64,000 nucleotides of DNA from [Clostridium] symbiosum (GCA_021769625.1 JAETSN010000011.1:1-64000); one strand, 5' to 3'. Shown: positions 33,248 to 43,932, counted from the stretch's first letter. Program-made: numbers and translations. The notes: generated by a model not told the origin, from the sequence alone.

Positions 33248-35239
33248 TTATTCCATATACTGACTGATAAACTCCTCCTCCGTCATGATCGGGATCCCCA
33301 GTTCCTTCGCCTTCTTATTTTTGGAAGATCCGGAGGAAATATCATTATTGATCAGGCAGGCCGTTTTTTTCGTCACACTGCCCGTCACCTTGCCGCCCTT
33401 CTCCTCAATGGCTTCTTTCATGGCGTCTCTGTTCTCATACCGGGTAAGGCTTCCCGTGATCACAAAACTCTTGCCCGATAGGCTCCCGCCAAAGCTCTGC
33501 TCCCGCTTTTCGATCGTCAGTTCCCGATACAGCGCTCTGGCCTTTCTCAGATTTTCCTCATCCCGAAAATAGGAGACAAAGGCATCCGCCAGCACTCCGC
33601 CTACGCCGTCTATCTCCGAAAGCCGCTCCGCATCCGCAGACAGCATCTGATCAAAGTCATCCCCGAATTCCCGGCAGATCATCTTCGCGTTCGCCAGCCC
33701 GATGCCGGTGATGCCGAGTGCATATATAAAACGCGGCAGTGTCGTACGTCTCGCAGTCTCAATGCTGCTCATTTTTCCATCGGCTGCAGGCTCCTTCGCT
33801 ATCAGATTGCGATAGGATTTTTCACCGAAGCCCTCCATCTCCACGATCTCTTCTTTATACCGTTCCAGATGAAAGATATCCGCAAACTCATGGATAAACC
33901 CCTTCCCGATAAACTTCTCCAGCGTGGCCTCGGAAAGCCCGTCGATGTTCAGCGCGTCCCGGCTCACCAGATGAGCAAAGGACTTGATCTTTTTCGCCGC
34001 ACAATCCGGATTGGTACAGTACAGAGTCTCCGTGTCCGCCGCCTGCCTGATCTCTGTTTTCCCGCCGCAGGCCGGGCAATGCTCCGGTATCTCAAGCGCA
34101 TCGCTGCCCGTCAGGTTTTCCGCGATCTGGGGAATGATCATATTTGCCTTATACACCGTGATCCTGTCCCCTATCCCAAGCTTCAAAGCCCGCAGGATGC
34201 TGATATTGTGCACGGAAGCCCGGCTCACGGTGGTTCCTTCCAGCTCCACCGGCCGAAAGATCGCCACCGGATTGATCAGCCCCGTCCTGCTGGGACTCCA
34301 CTCTATCTCCAAAAGCTCCGTCTCCCGTATCTCATCCTGCCACTTGAAGGCAATGGAATTTCTTGGGAATTTGGATGTCACCCCCAGCGACTCCCCGTAG
34401 GCGATATCTTCGTAGGCCAGCACCAGTCCGTCCGACGGAATATCATAATGCTCTATCTTTTTCTCGTAATACGCTATTGCCTCCGCTATGGTCTCCGGTG
34501 TCACTTTCCGGTATTCCACCACATCAAAGCCCTGCGCCGCCAAAAACTCAAATTCCTTTTCCCTGCTGTTCTCAAAGTCCACACCCTCCGCCTTCACAAG
34601 GCCAAAGGCGTAAAACCGGATATTCCGCCTTGCAGCGATCCGGTTATCCAGCTGTCTGACGGACCCGCTGCAAAGATTTCTGGGATTCTTATACCGCGCG
34701 GAAACATCCTCGATCTCCCCGTTCATCCTCTCAAAATCAGAATAGGTGATCACCGCTTCCCCCCTCAGGATCAGCTCCCCCGTGTAGGATATCTGCAGCG
34801 GGATGTTCTTAAACACCCGGGCGTTCCCCGTGATCACTTCCCCAATCTCGCCGTTTCCCCGGGTCACCGCCTTCAAAAGCTTCCCCTCCCGATAGGTCAG
34901 CACGATCGTCAGCCCGTCCAGTTTCCAGCTTAAAAGCCCCTCTTTCCCCTGAAGCCACTCAGCCAGTTCTTCCCTGTCCTTGGTCTTATCGAGGGACAGC
35001 ATCGGGCGCTCATGGCGCTCCTTCGGCAATTCATCCACCGCCTCAAATCCCACTTTCATTGTAGGACTCCCGGCGAGCACGATTCCCGTCTCCCGCTCCA
35101 GCGCCTGCAGCTCGTCATAGAGCCTGTCATATTCGAAATTGCTGATGATCTCTTTATCTTCCGCGTAATAAGCCCTCGAAGCCTCATTCAGCTTCGCCGC
35201 CAGCTCCCGCATATACTCTTTTTTGTCCTGATAATTCAT
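33248..35239 (-). CDS. ligA: NAD-dependent DNA ligase, divergent
   Basis: 663 residues from ATG 35237-35239 (CGGAGG upstream). All LigA domains are present in order: Ia (RHERPMLSL), adenylation with nucleophile Lys106 in SWKLDG, OB fold, a four-Cys zinc finger (CPACGG and CTNPDC), helix-hairpin-helix repeats and a C-terminal BRCT (LSGKSFVITGSLTRYENRDA). Several usually invariant positions differ: the Glu two before the nucleophile is Ser, RGDG reads RGNG, and motif IV (usually DGVVIK) reads DGLVLA, without its Lys. Motif V Lys (AFKW) is kept. It may still seal nicks or be a specialised paralogue. It overlaps the end of the pseudouridine synthase gene by 56 bases. Confidence 0.92.
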   Translation of the reverse strand: MNYQDKKEYMRELAAKLNEASRAYYAEDKEIISNFEYDRLYDELQALERETGIVLAGSPTMKVGFEAVDELPKERHERPMLSLDKTKDREELAEWLQGKEGLLSWKLDGLTIVLTYREGKLLKAVTRGNGEIGEVITGNARVFKNIPLQISYTGELILRGEAVITYSDFERMNGEIEDVSARYKNPRNLCSGSVRQLDNRIAARRNIRFYAFGLVKAEGVDFENSREKEFEFLAAQGFDVVEYRKVTPETIAEAIAYYEKKIEHYDIPSDGLVLAYEDIAYGESLGVTSKFPRNSIAFKWQDEIRETELLEIEWSPSRTGLINPVAIFRPVELEGTTVSRASVHNISILRALKLGIGDRITVYKANMIIPQIAENLTGSDALEIPEHCPACGGKTEIRQAADTETLYCTNPDCAAKKIKSFAHLVSRDALNIDGLSEATLEKFIGKGFIHEFADIFHLERYKEEIVEMEGFGEKSYRNLIAKEPAADGKMSSIETARRTTLPRFIYALGITGIGLANAKMICREFGDDFDQMLSADAERLSEIDGVGGVLADAFVSYFRDEENLRKARALYRELTIEKREQSFGGSLSGKSFVITGSLTRYENRDAMKEAIEEKGGKVTGSVTKKTACLINNDISSGSSKNKKAKELGIPIMTEEEFISQYME

Positions 35240-35924
35240 AAAGCCTCCGCTTCTCTTCCCCCCGGATCTCGCGCCATTCATTTTCTTTCAGATTTCCGAG
35301 CTGTATATTCATAATACGCACCCGTTTAATAGAAGATACCGGATTCCCGCACGCCTTGCACATCCTCCGGATCTGTCTGTTTAATCCCTGGGTCAGTACA
35401 ATGGAAAAAGTGCAGCTATCCATCTGCCGGACCCAGCATTTTCTGGTGCGGATATGCAGATCCTTCAGATACACCCCCTGTGCCATACTCTCCAGAAAGT
35501 CCTGTGTGATCTCCCGTTTCACCGCTACGATATACTCCTTCTCATGCCGGTTCGCGCCGCGCATCATGGCGTCGATCAGATCCCCATCATTGGTCATCAG
35601 GATCAGCCCCGTGGAATCTTTGTCAAGCCGCCCCGCATAGGTCAGCCGCACCGGGTAATCTATCATATCCGTGATCAGCTTCTCCGCATGGGCGTCCTTT
35701 TCCGAACAGGTCACCCCCGCCGGTTTATGGTAGGCGAGCACCACCGGTTCCCCTTTTTCCGAAACCCGCTCCCCTCTGACCAGCACCACATCCTGATCCG
35801 ATACGCTCTGCCCCGTTTCGCCGGGCAGCCCGTTTACCGTCACTTCCCCCTCCATGATCAGTTTATCCGCTTCCCGTCTGGAACATACCCCCCGGGAGGC
35901 AAGGAATTTATTGAGCCGCATCAT
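35184..35924 (-). CDS. rluF: Pseudouridine synthase, RluF/RluB family
   Basis: 246 residues from ATG 35922-35924, five bases after AAGGTGG. An N-terminal S4 domain (RLNKFLASRGVCSRREADKL) precedes the RsuA-type catalytic domain, with the active Asp in YAGRLDKDSTGLILMTNDG. KPAGVTCSEKD and LTQGLNRQIRRMCKACG are typical of RluF-like enzymes, which modify 23S rRNA near position 2604, but the exact target is uncertain. The C-terminus is charged, followed by Gly/Glu. It overlaps ligA by 56 bases. Confidence 0.9.
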   Translation of the reverse strand: MMRLNKFLASRGVCSRREADKLIMEGEVTVNGLPGETGQSVSDQDVVLVRGERVSEKGEPVVLAYHKPAGVTCSEKDAHAEKLITDMIDYPVRLTYAGRLDKDSTGLILMTNDGDLIDAMMRGANRHEKEYIVAVKREITQDFLESMAQGVYLKDLHIRTRKCWVRQMDSCTFSIVLTQGLNRQIRRMCKACGNPVSSIKRVRIMNIQLGNLKENEWREIRGEEKRRLYELSGQKRVYAGAGGEAE

Positions 35925-35934
35925 ATCTTCCACC

Positions 35935-36591
35935 TTAGTCCCTGATCTTTTTCAGCAGCCTGTCCACATCCTTATTGTGTCCCAGCACAAGCAGATGCAC
36001 ATCTTTATCGAACACATAATCCGGTCCCGGCAGAAGGCTTGTCTCCTTCTCCGTCTTCACGCCAATGATATTGATATGATATTTCGCCCGGCAGTTCACA
36101 TCCTTAATGGTCTTTCCGTGCCATGCCGGGATCGTCGGGATCTCAAAGATCGAGTATTCCGGCGTAAGCTCGATATAATCAAACACATGGTTGGCGCTGA
36201 ACTTCATCGCCGCCTTCTCCGCGATATCACGGTCGGGATAGATCACCTCATCCGCACCGTTCCGGAGTAAAAACTTTGCATGGATATCCCGGTTCGCCTT
36301 GCTGACCACATATTTTGCCCCCATCTCCTTGAGCTGGCTTGTGATCTCTAAAGAACTCTGGAAATTTGTCCCGATACAGACAAAACAGACATCAAAATTT
36401 CCCACCCCCAGGCTCTTCAACACATCCGGGCTGGTGCAGTCCCCGATCTTCGCGCTTGTCACAAAAGGGATCAGATCGTCCATCACCGCCTGATTCGTGT
36501 CCACGATCATCACTTCATTCCCCAGTTCCACCAGATTCTGGCACAGATGATGCCCAAATTTTCCCATACCGATTATCAAGATTGATTTCAT
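35935..36591 (-). CDS. ktrA: Potassium uptake regulatory subunit KtrA/TrkA-type (RCK)
   Basis: 218 residues from ATG 36589-36591 with GAGGAG upstream. The RCK-N Rossmann domain starts IGMGKFGHHLCQNLVELG, with the nucleotide-binding Asp in VMIVDTNQ; the RCK-C domain lies at about 135-215. KtrA forms an octameric ring that gates KtrB in response to ATP/ADP and often c-di-AMP. It is one of two RCK genes in this stretch. It is encoded 171 bases after ktrB; in that gap (36592-36762) I see no convincing gene or regulatory site. Confidence 0.92.
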   Translation of the reverse strand: MKSILIIGMGKFGHHLCQNLVELGNEVMIVDTNQAVMDDLIPFVTSAKIGDCTSPDVLKSLGVGNFDVCFVCIGTNFQSSLEITSQLKEMGAKYVVSKANRDIHAKFLLRNGADEVIYPDRDIAEKAAMKFSANHVFDYIELTPEYSIFEIPTIPAWHGKTIKDVNCRAKYHINIIGVKTEKETSLLPGPDYVFDKDVHLLVLGHNKDVDRLLKKIRD

Positions 36592-36762
36592 ACTCGCACT
36601 CCTCACTCTATTTCAAACTGTATATTGTTTCTGAACCGCTCAAAACCTAATACCTGCAAGCAGGCACTCGACTCATTGTTCACGGTTATCAATATCTCTT
36701 CCATCTTTAACCAAATACTGCTGCTTTCCTCTTCATTTAGTTTAAGGAATAACCAGCCTCTC

Positions 36763-38112
36763 TCACCCCACCGGCACCTCAACCTCCGGCAGCTGCACCT
36801 TCGGCACCGGCTTCCTCTCATAGAACGAGAAGGCAAAAGACATACTGCCCACCCTTCCGAGGAACATTAAAATAATGATCAGAATTCGCCCTACCGTTCC
36901 CAAGTCCCTTGTCAGGCCGGTGCTCATCCCCACCGTTCCGATGGCGGAAAAGGCTTCAAATATCAGATCAAGCACCGGCAGATTTTCCATGCCGTTTATG
37001 ATCAGTACCGCGCTCAGCGCCAGAAACAGGTTCAGCACAAAAACCGTCACCGCTTTCCGGACCGTCTCATCGCTGATCCTCCTGCCAAATACCTCCGCTC
37101 CGTTCTTTCCCCGCAGATAGGCAATCATATAGAAAAAGATCACCGCGACGGATGTGGTCTTAATGCCGCCCGCCGTGGAGCCGGGGCTGCCGCCGATAAA
37201 CATCAGGATCACATTAAACAGCTTCCCTCCCTCCGACATCAGCGCTGTATCCACCGTATTAAATCCCGCCGTACGTGCCGTCACCGAGGCAAACAGCGAC
37301 GCGTATATTTTCCCCTTCACCGAAAGCCCCGCCATGGAAGCGTCCGATTCCAGAAGCCAGAAAACCACGGCGCCGCCGAAAACAAGCACCATCGTTGTCA
37401 TCAATACCAGTTTTGTCTGAAACTGATATTTTCGAAAATGCAGCTTCTGTCTCCACACATCCATCCAGACGATAAAGCCAAGTCCTCCGATGATGATCAG
37501 CAGCATGACCGGTATATTGATCAGCGGATGGTCCACCGCCGAGACAAAGGACACATATTCTCCCTGATACCCCATCAGGTCAAATCCCGCGTTGCAGAAA
37601 GCCGATATGGAGTGAAAAATACTGTAATAGATCCCTCTGCCCCACCCTAACCTCGGCACAAAATAAAAGGCCATCGCAAAAGCGCCCGCCCCCTCAAAGA
37701 AAAGGGTGCCGAACAGAGCCTGCCGGATCAGCCTGACAATACCGCCGATCTGCAGGCTGTTGATGGACTCCTGCAACAGGTTCCTCGATTTCAGCGTAAT
37801 ATTGCGCCGCAGGAATGTGGCGACCAGGATCCGGATGGCTATCGTCCCCAGTCCGCCGATCTGGATCATGACCAGGATCAGGATCTGCCCGAAAACCGAC
37901 CAGTGGCTGAATGTATCCACCAGAACCAGCCCAGTCACACAGGATGCGCTGGTGGCGGTAAAGAGCGCCGTCATAAAATCCGTCCACTGGCCGTTCCTGG
38001 AAGAGACAGGCAATGTCAGAAGACAGGCGCCTATAAAAATGATTGCCATAAAGTTCAGCGCAATCGTCCTTGTTTTATTTACGCCGTAACGTTTTATTTT
38101 CTGTTTCTCCAT
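36763..38112 (-). CDS. ktrB: Potassium transporter KtrB-type membrane subunit
   Basis: 449 residues with about 10 membrane segments. The four selectivity-filter P-loops of the TrkH/KtrB superfamily can be followed: TATSASCVTGL, SAFCNAGFDLMG, ARTAGFNTVD and AIGTVGMSTGL. The third pore helix has the GSPGSTAGGIKTT stretch. It takes up K+ together with Na+ as a dimer in complex with KtrA. ATG 38110-38112 lies two bases after the trkH stop, so the Trk and Ktr sets are probably on one transcript. Confidence 0.93.
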   Translation of the reverse strand: MEKQKIKRYGVNKTRTIALNFMAIIFIGACLLTLPVSSRNGQWTDFMTALFTATSASCVTGLVLVDTFSHWSVFGQILILVMIQIGGLGTIAIRILVATFLRRNITLKSRNLLQESINSLQIGGIVRLIRQALFGTLFFEGAGAFAMAFYFVPRLGWGRGIYYSIFHSISAFCNAGFDLMGYQGEYVSFVSAVDHPLINIPVMLLIIIGGLGFIVWMDVWRQKLHFRKYQFQTKLVLMTTMVLVFGGAVVFWLLESDASMAGLSVKGKIYASLFASVTARTAGFNTVDTALMSEGGKLFNVILMFIGGSPGSTAGGIKTTSVAVIFFYMIAYLRGKNGAEVFGRRISDETVRKAVTVFVLNLFLALSAVLIINGMENLPVLDLIFEAFSAIGTVGMSTGLTRDLGTVGRILIIILMFLGRVGSMSFAFSFYERKPVPKVQLPEVEVPVG

Positions 38113-38114
38113 TT

Positions 38115-39602
38115 TTAATCTGCCCTTTTTCTTTTCAGTCTTTTCAGAGCGCTCTTATGCGCATACATATCTTTCCAGATAGCCGGATGAAATAAGATCA
38201 AAAGCGGAAACAGCTCCAGCCGCCCCGCCAGCATATCAAACATCAGCACATACTTGGACATGGGCGAAAAGAACGCAAAATTTCTGCTCGGCCCCACCAG
38301 TTCCAGCCCCGGTCCGATATTGTTTATAGTCGCCGCAACGGACGTAAAGTTTGTCGTCATATCCCATCCCTCCACAGAGACAAGCAGGACGGACATCGTA
38401 AATATAATAACAAACGTTATGAAATATACATTGGTAGAACGCATCACTTCATGTTCCAACGGTCTGTCATCGTAGGTGATCTTCTTAATGCTTCTGGGAT
38501 GGATATAGGAATTTAATTCCTTTCCTATCGTTTTGATCAGGATGATAAACCGGGACACCTTGATCCCGCCCCCGGTGCTGCCCGCGCAGGCTCCGACAAA
38601 CATAAGCATTACCAGCACCGTCTTGCTGGTCTGAGACCAGAGGTCGAAATCCCCTGTGGAGAAACCTGTGGTCGTCATGATAGATGCAACCTGAAAGGCC
38701 GAATGCCGCATCGCATCGGGAAAATTCCCATAAATTTTCACCGTATCCAGGAGCAGAATCCCCACTGCTCCGGCGATAATTGCCAGATAGCAGCGCACTT
38801 CCTCCATGTGGAGCGCCTTTTTTGCATTGTGGAACAGGATAAAGTAATATGCGTTAAAGTTCACGCCGAAGGCGATCATAAAAATCGTCACGATCCACTG
38901 CAGATAAGGAGAATATCCGCCTATACTGTCCGCCTTGATGCCGAATCCCCCTGTCCCCGCCGTGCCGAAGCTGGTGGTCAGCGCGTCGAATAAGGGCATG
39001 CGCCCCGCCAGAAGCAGGATCACCTCTATCGCCGTCAGCCCCAGATAGATCAGATACAGGATCCGGGCAGTATGTTTCATCTTCGGCACCAGTTTTCCCA
39101 CCGAAGGCCCCGGGCTTTCCGCCCGCAGCAGGTTTAGCTGGGAACCCCCGCTCATCGAAATAATGGCAAGCAGGAACACAAGCACGCCCATACCACCGAT
39201 CCAGTGGGTAAAGCTGCGCCAGAAAAGCGCCGTATGGGAGAGCGCCTCCACATTGTCCAAAATACTTGCCCCTGTCGTCGTAAAGCCGGACACCGTTTCA
39301 AACAGGGCGTCCGTAAGCGACGCAATCTCCCCCGAGATCCAAAAAGGAAGCGCACCAAAAAAACTTAAAAATATCCAGCTGAGCGCCGTCGCAACACAGC
39401 CCTCCTTCAAATAATAGACCGTATCTTTCGGTTTTCTGAAAGTCATGGCAAGCCCCAGGACCAGACAGGCCGCTGCCACCAGAAGATAAACAAATCCCAC
39501 CTTTTCCCTGTAACATACAGCCACAATACAGGGCAGCAATAAGAGAACTCCTTCTATCTTTAACACACTTCCCAGAATATATCGAATAATTGAACTGTTC
39601 AT
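38115..39602 (-). CDS. trkH: TrkH family potassium transporter
   Basis: 495 residues with about 12 membrane segments, the TrkH/TrkG length. P-loops read SGFTTTGASIL, GTAGTGGFGIK, ASIMTTTGFSTGDF and INNIGPGLELVG. The stretch GACAGSTGGGIKVSRFIIL precedes the last pore segment, as in other TrkH proteins. Its likely partner is the TrkA encoded just upstream (10 bases away). ATG 39600-39602 is near the trkA stop. Confidence 0.94.
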   Translation of the reverse strand: MNSSIIRYILGSVLKIEGVLLLLPCIVAVCYREKVGFVYLLVAAACLVLGLAMTFRKPKDTVYYLKEGCVATALSWIFLSFFGALPFWISGEIASLTDALFETVSGFTTTGASILDNVEALSHTALFWRSFTHWIGGMGVLVFLLAIISMSGGSQLNLLRAESPGPSVGKLVPKMKHTARILYLIYLGLTAIEVILLLAGRMPLFDALTTSFGTAGTGGFGIKADSIGGYSPYLQWIVTIFMIAFGVNFNAYYFILFHNAKKALHMEEVRCYLAIIAGAVGILLLDTVKIYGNFPDAMRHSAFQVASIMTTTGFSTGDFDLWSQTSKTVLVMLMFVGACAGSTGGGIKVSRFIILIKTIGKELNSYIHPRSIKKITYDDRPLEHEVMRSTNVYFITFVIIFTMSVLLVSVEGWDMTTNFTSVAATINNIGPGLELVGPSRNFAFFSPMSKYVLMFDMLAGRLELFPLLILFHPAIWKDMYAHKSALKRLKRKRAD

Positions 39603-39612
39603 GATGCCTCCG

Positions 39613-41010
39613 CTACTTCAGAATATCCTGCAGGTCATTGAAACCTGTATGCGTCGTCACGATCATCACCGTATCCCCCACCTCAATGGTGTCGTGCCCG
39701 CTGGGAATGATGATATCATTATTCCGGTTGATAAAAGCGATCAGCAGATTCTTTTTCAACGACAGGTTCATCAGCGGAACCCCCGTCACCGGGGATTCCT
39801 TATATATTCTGAATTCGATCGCCTCCACTCTGGAGTTGAACATATGGTATAGCGTCTCTATATTGCTGTCCATGGAATCCTTTTTCGCGCGGACATAGGC
39901 GATGATCGCCTCGGACGTGATATATCTCGGATAGATCACGCTGCCTAAATCCAGTGAATTGATCACATCCCTGAAGGCGATCCGGTTGATCTTCGTGATC
40001 ACCTTCGCGTTGGACACACGCCTTGCATACATCGTCAGCATGATATTTTCTTCATCGATGCCTGTCAGCGGCACAAAGGCCTCCGTCCGGGTGATGCCTT
40101 CCTCCTTCAGCAGTTCCTCATCCGTCCCGTTCCCGTTGATGATCACTGCCTTTGGCAAAAGGACGCTCAGTTCTTCGCACCGTTTCCTGTCGTTTTCTAT
40201 GATCTTCACGGAGATCCCCATATTCAGAAGCTGTTTCGCCAGATAGTAGGCCGCTTTTCCTCCGCCGATGATCATGCAGTCCTTCACCTGGTTGGTCTTA
40301 AAGCCGATCCTCTGCAGGAAAGCCCTTGCCTGTGTTCTCGACGCCACAAAGGAAATGATATCCCCCGCCTCGATCTTAAAATCCCCCGAAGGGATATAGA
40401 CTTCCTCCCCACGCTCCACGGCACAGATCAGTATCTTATCGATATTATCGACTTCTCTTCCCACCCGGGCGATCTTCATGCCCGCCAGCATATTGCTCTC
40501 CGGCACCTTGATCTTGATCATCTCCGCCTGCCCGTGGGCAAAGGCGTTGACCTCAAGCGCCGTGGGCGCATACAGGATCCGCGCCGCCACTCTCGAGGCC
40601 TCCATCTCCGGGTTGATGATCATGGCAAGCCCCAGCTTATCGCGCAGATAGCCCGCCTCCATACTGTAATCCGGCGTCCGCACCCGGGCGATCGCCGCGC
40701 AGTTTCCCACTCTTTTTGCCACGGTGCAGCACAACAGGTTTAGCTCATCCGAATCCGTCACCGCGACGATCAGATCCGTATTCTCTATCCCCGCATCCAT
40801 CTGAACGCTGTAGCTTGCGCCGTTTCCGGTCACCCCCATCACATCGTACAGGCTGCTGATGGCCTGCACCTTCTCCGCATCCTTATCCACGATCGTTATA
40901 TCATGGCCTTCCTTGGACAGCTGCTCCACCAGTGTCCTTCCCACCTTGCCGCAGCCCACAATGATGATCTGCAGGCCCTTTGCCTTGTTTTTCTGCGACA
41001 TGATACCCAT
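39613..41010 (-). CDS. trkA: Trk system NAD-binding regulator TrkA
   Basis: 465 residues with two tandem RCK-N/RCK-C units, as in full-length TrkA. The first Rossmann motif is IIVGCGKVGRTLVEQL and the second is IGGGKAAYYLAKQLLNMG, where one Gly position is altered. The RCK-C domains lie at about 150-235 and 385-460. It binds TrkH and switches it by NAD(H) or ATP/ADP. ATG 41008-41010 follows AAGGA. It is the first gene of the trkA-trkH-ktrB-ktrA run. Confidence 0.94.
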   Translation of the reverse strand: MGIMSQKNKAKGLQIIIVGCGKVGRTLVEQLSKEGHDITIVDKDAEKVQAISSLYDVMGVTGNGASYSVQMDAGIENTDLIVAVTDSDELNLLCCTVAKRVGNCAAIARVRTPDYSMEAGYLRDKLGLAMIINPEMEASRVAARILYAPTALEVNAFAHGQAEMIKIKVPESNMLAGMKIARVGREVDNIDKILICAVERGEEVYIPSGDFKIEAGDIISFVASRTQARAFLQRIGFKTNQVKDCMIIGGGKAAYYLAKQLLNMGISVKIIENDRKRCEELSVLLPKAVIINGNGTDEELLKEEGITRTEAFVPLTGIDEENIMLTMYARRVSNAKVITKINRIAFRDVINSLDLGSVIYPRYITSEAIIAYVRAKKDSMDSNIETLYHMFNSRVEAIEFRIYKESPVTGVPLMNLSLKKNLLIAFINRNNDIIIPSGHDTIEVGDTVMIVTTHTGFNDLQDILK

Positions 41011-41085
41011 TTTTTCCTTCAGCCTCCCAAAGACTTTGTATCATATATCCGTCTTCTTTATTTCCGCGGGCAACGAGCCAAATAG

Positions 41086-41160
41086 ACGTGCTCGCACGTA
41101 TATTGGATGACTGCCGCGAGGGTGTAATGCCCCGTAGCTTGCTGCGGGGTATTTCACTCG
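41086..41160. repeat. Hairpin-rich intergenic sequence upstream of trkA
   Basis: AATGCCCCGTAG (41126-41137) and CTGCGGGGTATT (41142-41153) form a 12-bp stem with two G-U type pairs and a 4-base loop; flanking bases (41117-41160) extend it. A nearby palindrome ACGTGCTCGCACGT lies at 41086-41099. Read on the minus strand, one frame gives SEIPRSKLRGI, a peptide string I have seen in many spurious hypothetical proteins, which suggests a widely repeated element rather than a gene. It is in the 322-base gap between gdhA and trkA. Confidence 0.55.
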
Positions 41161-41210
41161 TGAAAACGCAAATTTCTTTGCCACTCCTTACTATAACACT
41201 AATCACATAA

Positions 41211-41251
41211 AAAATCCACAGGCAAACTGCATTCCGCTGCCTGTGGATTTT
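41211..41251 (-). terminator. Rho-independent terminator after gdhA
   Basis: AAAATCCACAGGCA (41211-41224) and TGCCTGTGGATTTT (41238-41251) form a perfect 14-bp stem with a 13-base loop; on the minus strand it runs into six T residues. It lies 82 bases after the gdhA stop. The trkA promoter is presumably between here and 41011. Confidence 0.93.
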
Positions 41252-41332
41252 CATTTCGTTTACGCTATTCATTGCGCTCTCACAAAAAGGAACCTTCCCG
41301 ATCTGCTCCCGCAGTTTGAGAAGCAGGGAAAG

Positions 41333-42796
<1,464 letters not shown>

Positions 42797-42885
42797 TTAC
42801 GTTCCCGAAAAGGATACAAGAGTTTTTTTCTGTAGAAATATACAAATTTTCGGCAGATTTTTGTATATTTTATACAAAACAGGCT

Positions 42886-43353
42886 TTACTCTGCGATACC
42901 CTGCCCGTATTTTCGGTACAACTCCTCCAGTTTCGCCTGATCCTCCTCCGATATGCTGTCCTTCAGATATTCCTTCATCTCCGTCACAGTATCCCCGTTT
43001 AACCCGTCGTTTATCATATCCGCCACATCCGAGATCGTATCTTTATTCACATATTTCCCGACCATCTCTTTCGCCTTCTGCTTATCTTCCTCATCGAAAC
43101 TGTCAATGATCTCCTTCGCCCTGTCCGCCGCCTCGGGGTCCCCGGTGCTCTCCAGCACCTCCTGCAGCGCCTTCTCCAGGATCTCCTCCTCCGCCTTGTC
43201 CTTTACCTTATCCGTCGTCACGCTTTTCAGTTTCTCCGCAAAGGTTTCGTTGGTCAGGCCAAAGAGCGTCACACCTCCCGCCAGGATCAACACGCTCAAA
43301 AACAGGATCATCCCCGTCCCCTTTTTCTTTTTCCGTCTTCTTCTCCTGCTCAT
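42886..43353 (-). CDS. Small single-pass membrane protein of unknown function
   Basis: 155 residues from ATG 43351-43353 with AAAGGAG seven bases upstream. A very basic N-terminus (SRRRRRKKKKG) is followed by a membrane segment (MILFLSVLILAGGVTLFGL) and an acidic, helical outer domain of about 115 residues (KVKDKAEEEILEKALQEVLE and EEDQAKLEELYRKYGQGIAE). No catalytic motif is evident. The arrangement fits a type II membrane protein with an extracellular helical bundle. It appears to be a single-gene unit. Confidence 0.72.
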   Translation of the reverse strand: MSRRRRRKKKKGTGMILFLSVLILAGGVTLFGLTNETFAEKLKSVTTDKVKDKAEEEILEKALQEVLESTGDPEAADRAKEIIDSFDEEDKQKAKEMVGKYVNKDTISDVADMINDGLNGDTVTEMKEYLKDSISEEDQAKLEELYRKYGQGIAE

Positions 43354-43500
43354 CCCGCACTCCTTTCCAGCCGCCGTCCTTCCGGTCAAAGGCAGAATAA
43401 GATAAAACCATACGGAACCCTGTTATCATTCACCCTGCACCACCCTATGCGGACAACTTTCCTTTATAATATAAGATGCCGGATCACCCAAAATAGTTCA

Positions 43501-43932
43501 TCACAGATATTTCTTTAACCGTTCCATATTTTTTTCCTCAAATCCCGCCAGCTCCTCCGCCAGTTCCATGCATTCCTTCCCGGCGTTCTCATACATCTTC
43601 ATCTTTTTCCAGATATCCGTCACCCCTCTGCTGTTCTCCTGAAACAATACGTCCGCCACATGACTCGTACTGGAATCAAGAAGCGTGCTCATCTGCAGGC
43701 CGCTCCGCTGCAGAACTTCCTGCACCTGGGAATTCCGGTATCCTTCCTCCCTCTCCTTCGTCAGCTCTCTCAACGCCCGATTATGGATATCGGCAAAGGT
43801 GATGAACTCCCTGGACATCTCCACAGAAAGATCTTTGTCATAGACCCTCTCTGTCACCGCATCCAGTGCATTCATGGCAAGCTGCGTATTTCTTTGTATA
43901 TGATGGTACAATTTTATATCTTCTCTTTTCAT
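43501..43932 (-). CDS. Helical protein of unknown function
   Basis: 143 residues from ATG 43930-43932, four bases after GAGGAGAG. Sequence patterns suggest four to five long helices (REDIKLYHHIQRNTQLAMNA, EFITFADIHNRALRELTKE, ENAGKECMELAEELAGFEEK), with His18-like and Glu residues scattered as in ferritin-like bundles, but no clear metal-ligand set. There is no signal peptide or membrane segment. It is separate from its neighbours by more than 100 bases on each side. I cannot name a family. Confidence 0.7.
   Translation of the reverse strand: MKREDIKLYHHIQRNTQLAMNALDAVTERVYDKDLSVEMSREFITFADIHNRALRELTKEREEGYRNSQVQEVLQRSGLQMSTLLDSSTSHVADVLFQENSRGVTDIWKKMKMYENAGKECMELAEELAGFEEKNMERLKKYL

Noticed and set aside
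35184-35239. Frameshift between ligA and the pseudouridine synthase gene
   Set aside because: The 56-base overlap is real coding overlap: both proteins keep full-length domains, and ligA has its own CGGAGG site.
36603-36762. Small protein gene between ktrB and ktrA
   Set aside because: A short open frame exists on the minus strand but no ribosome site or conserved feature supports it.
40901-41272. 123-codon minus-strand frame overlapping the trkA 5' end
   Set aside because: It mixes repeat sequence with trkA in the wrong frame; the peptide string inside it is a known kind of spurious product of a repeat.
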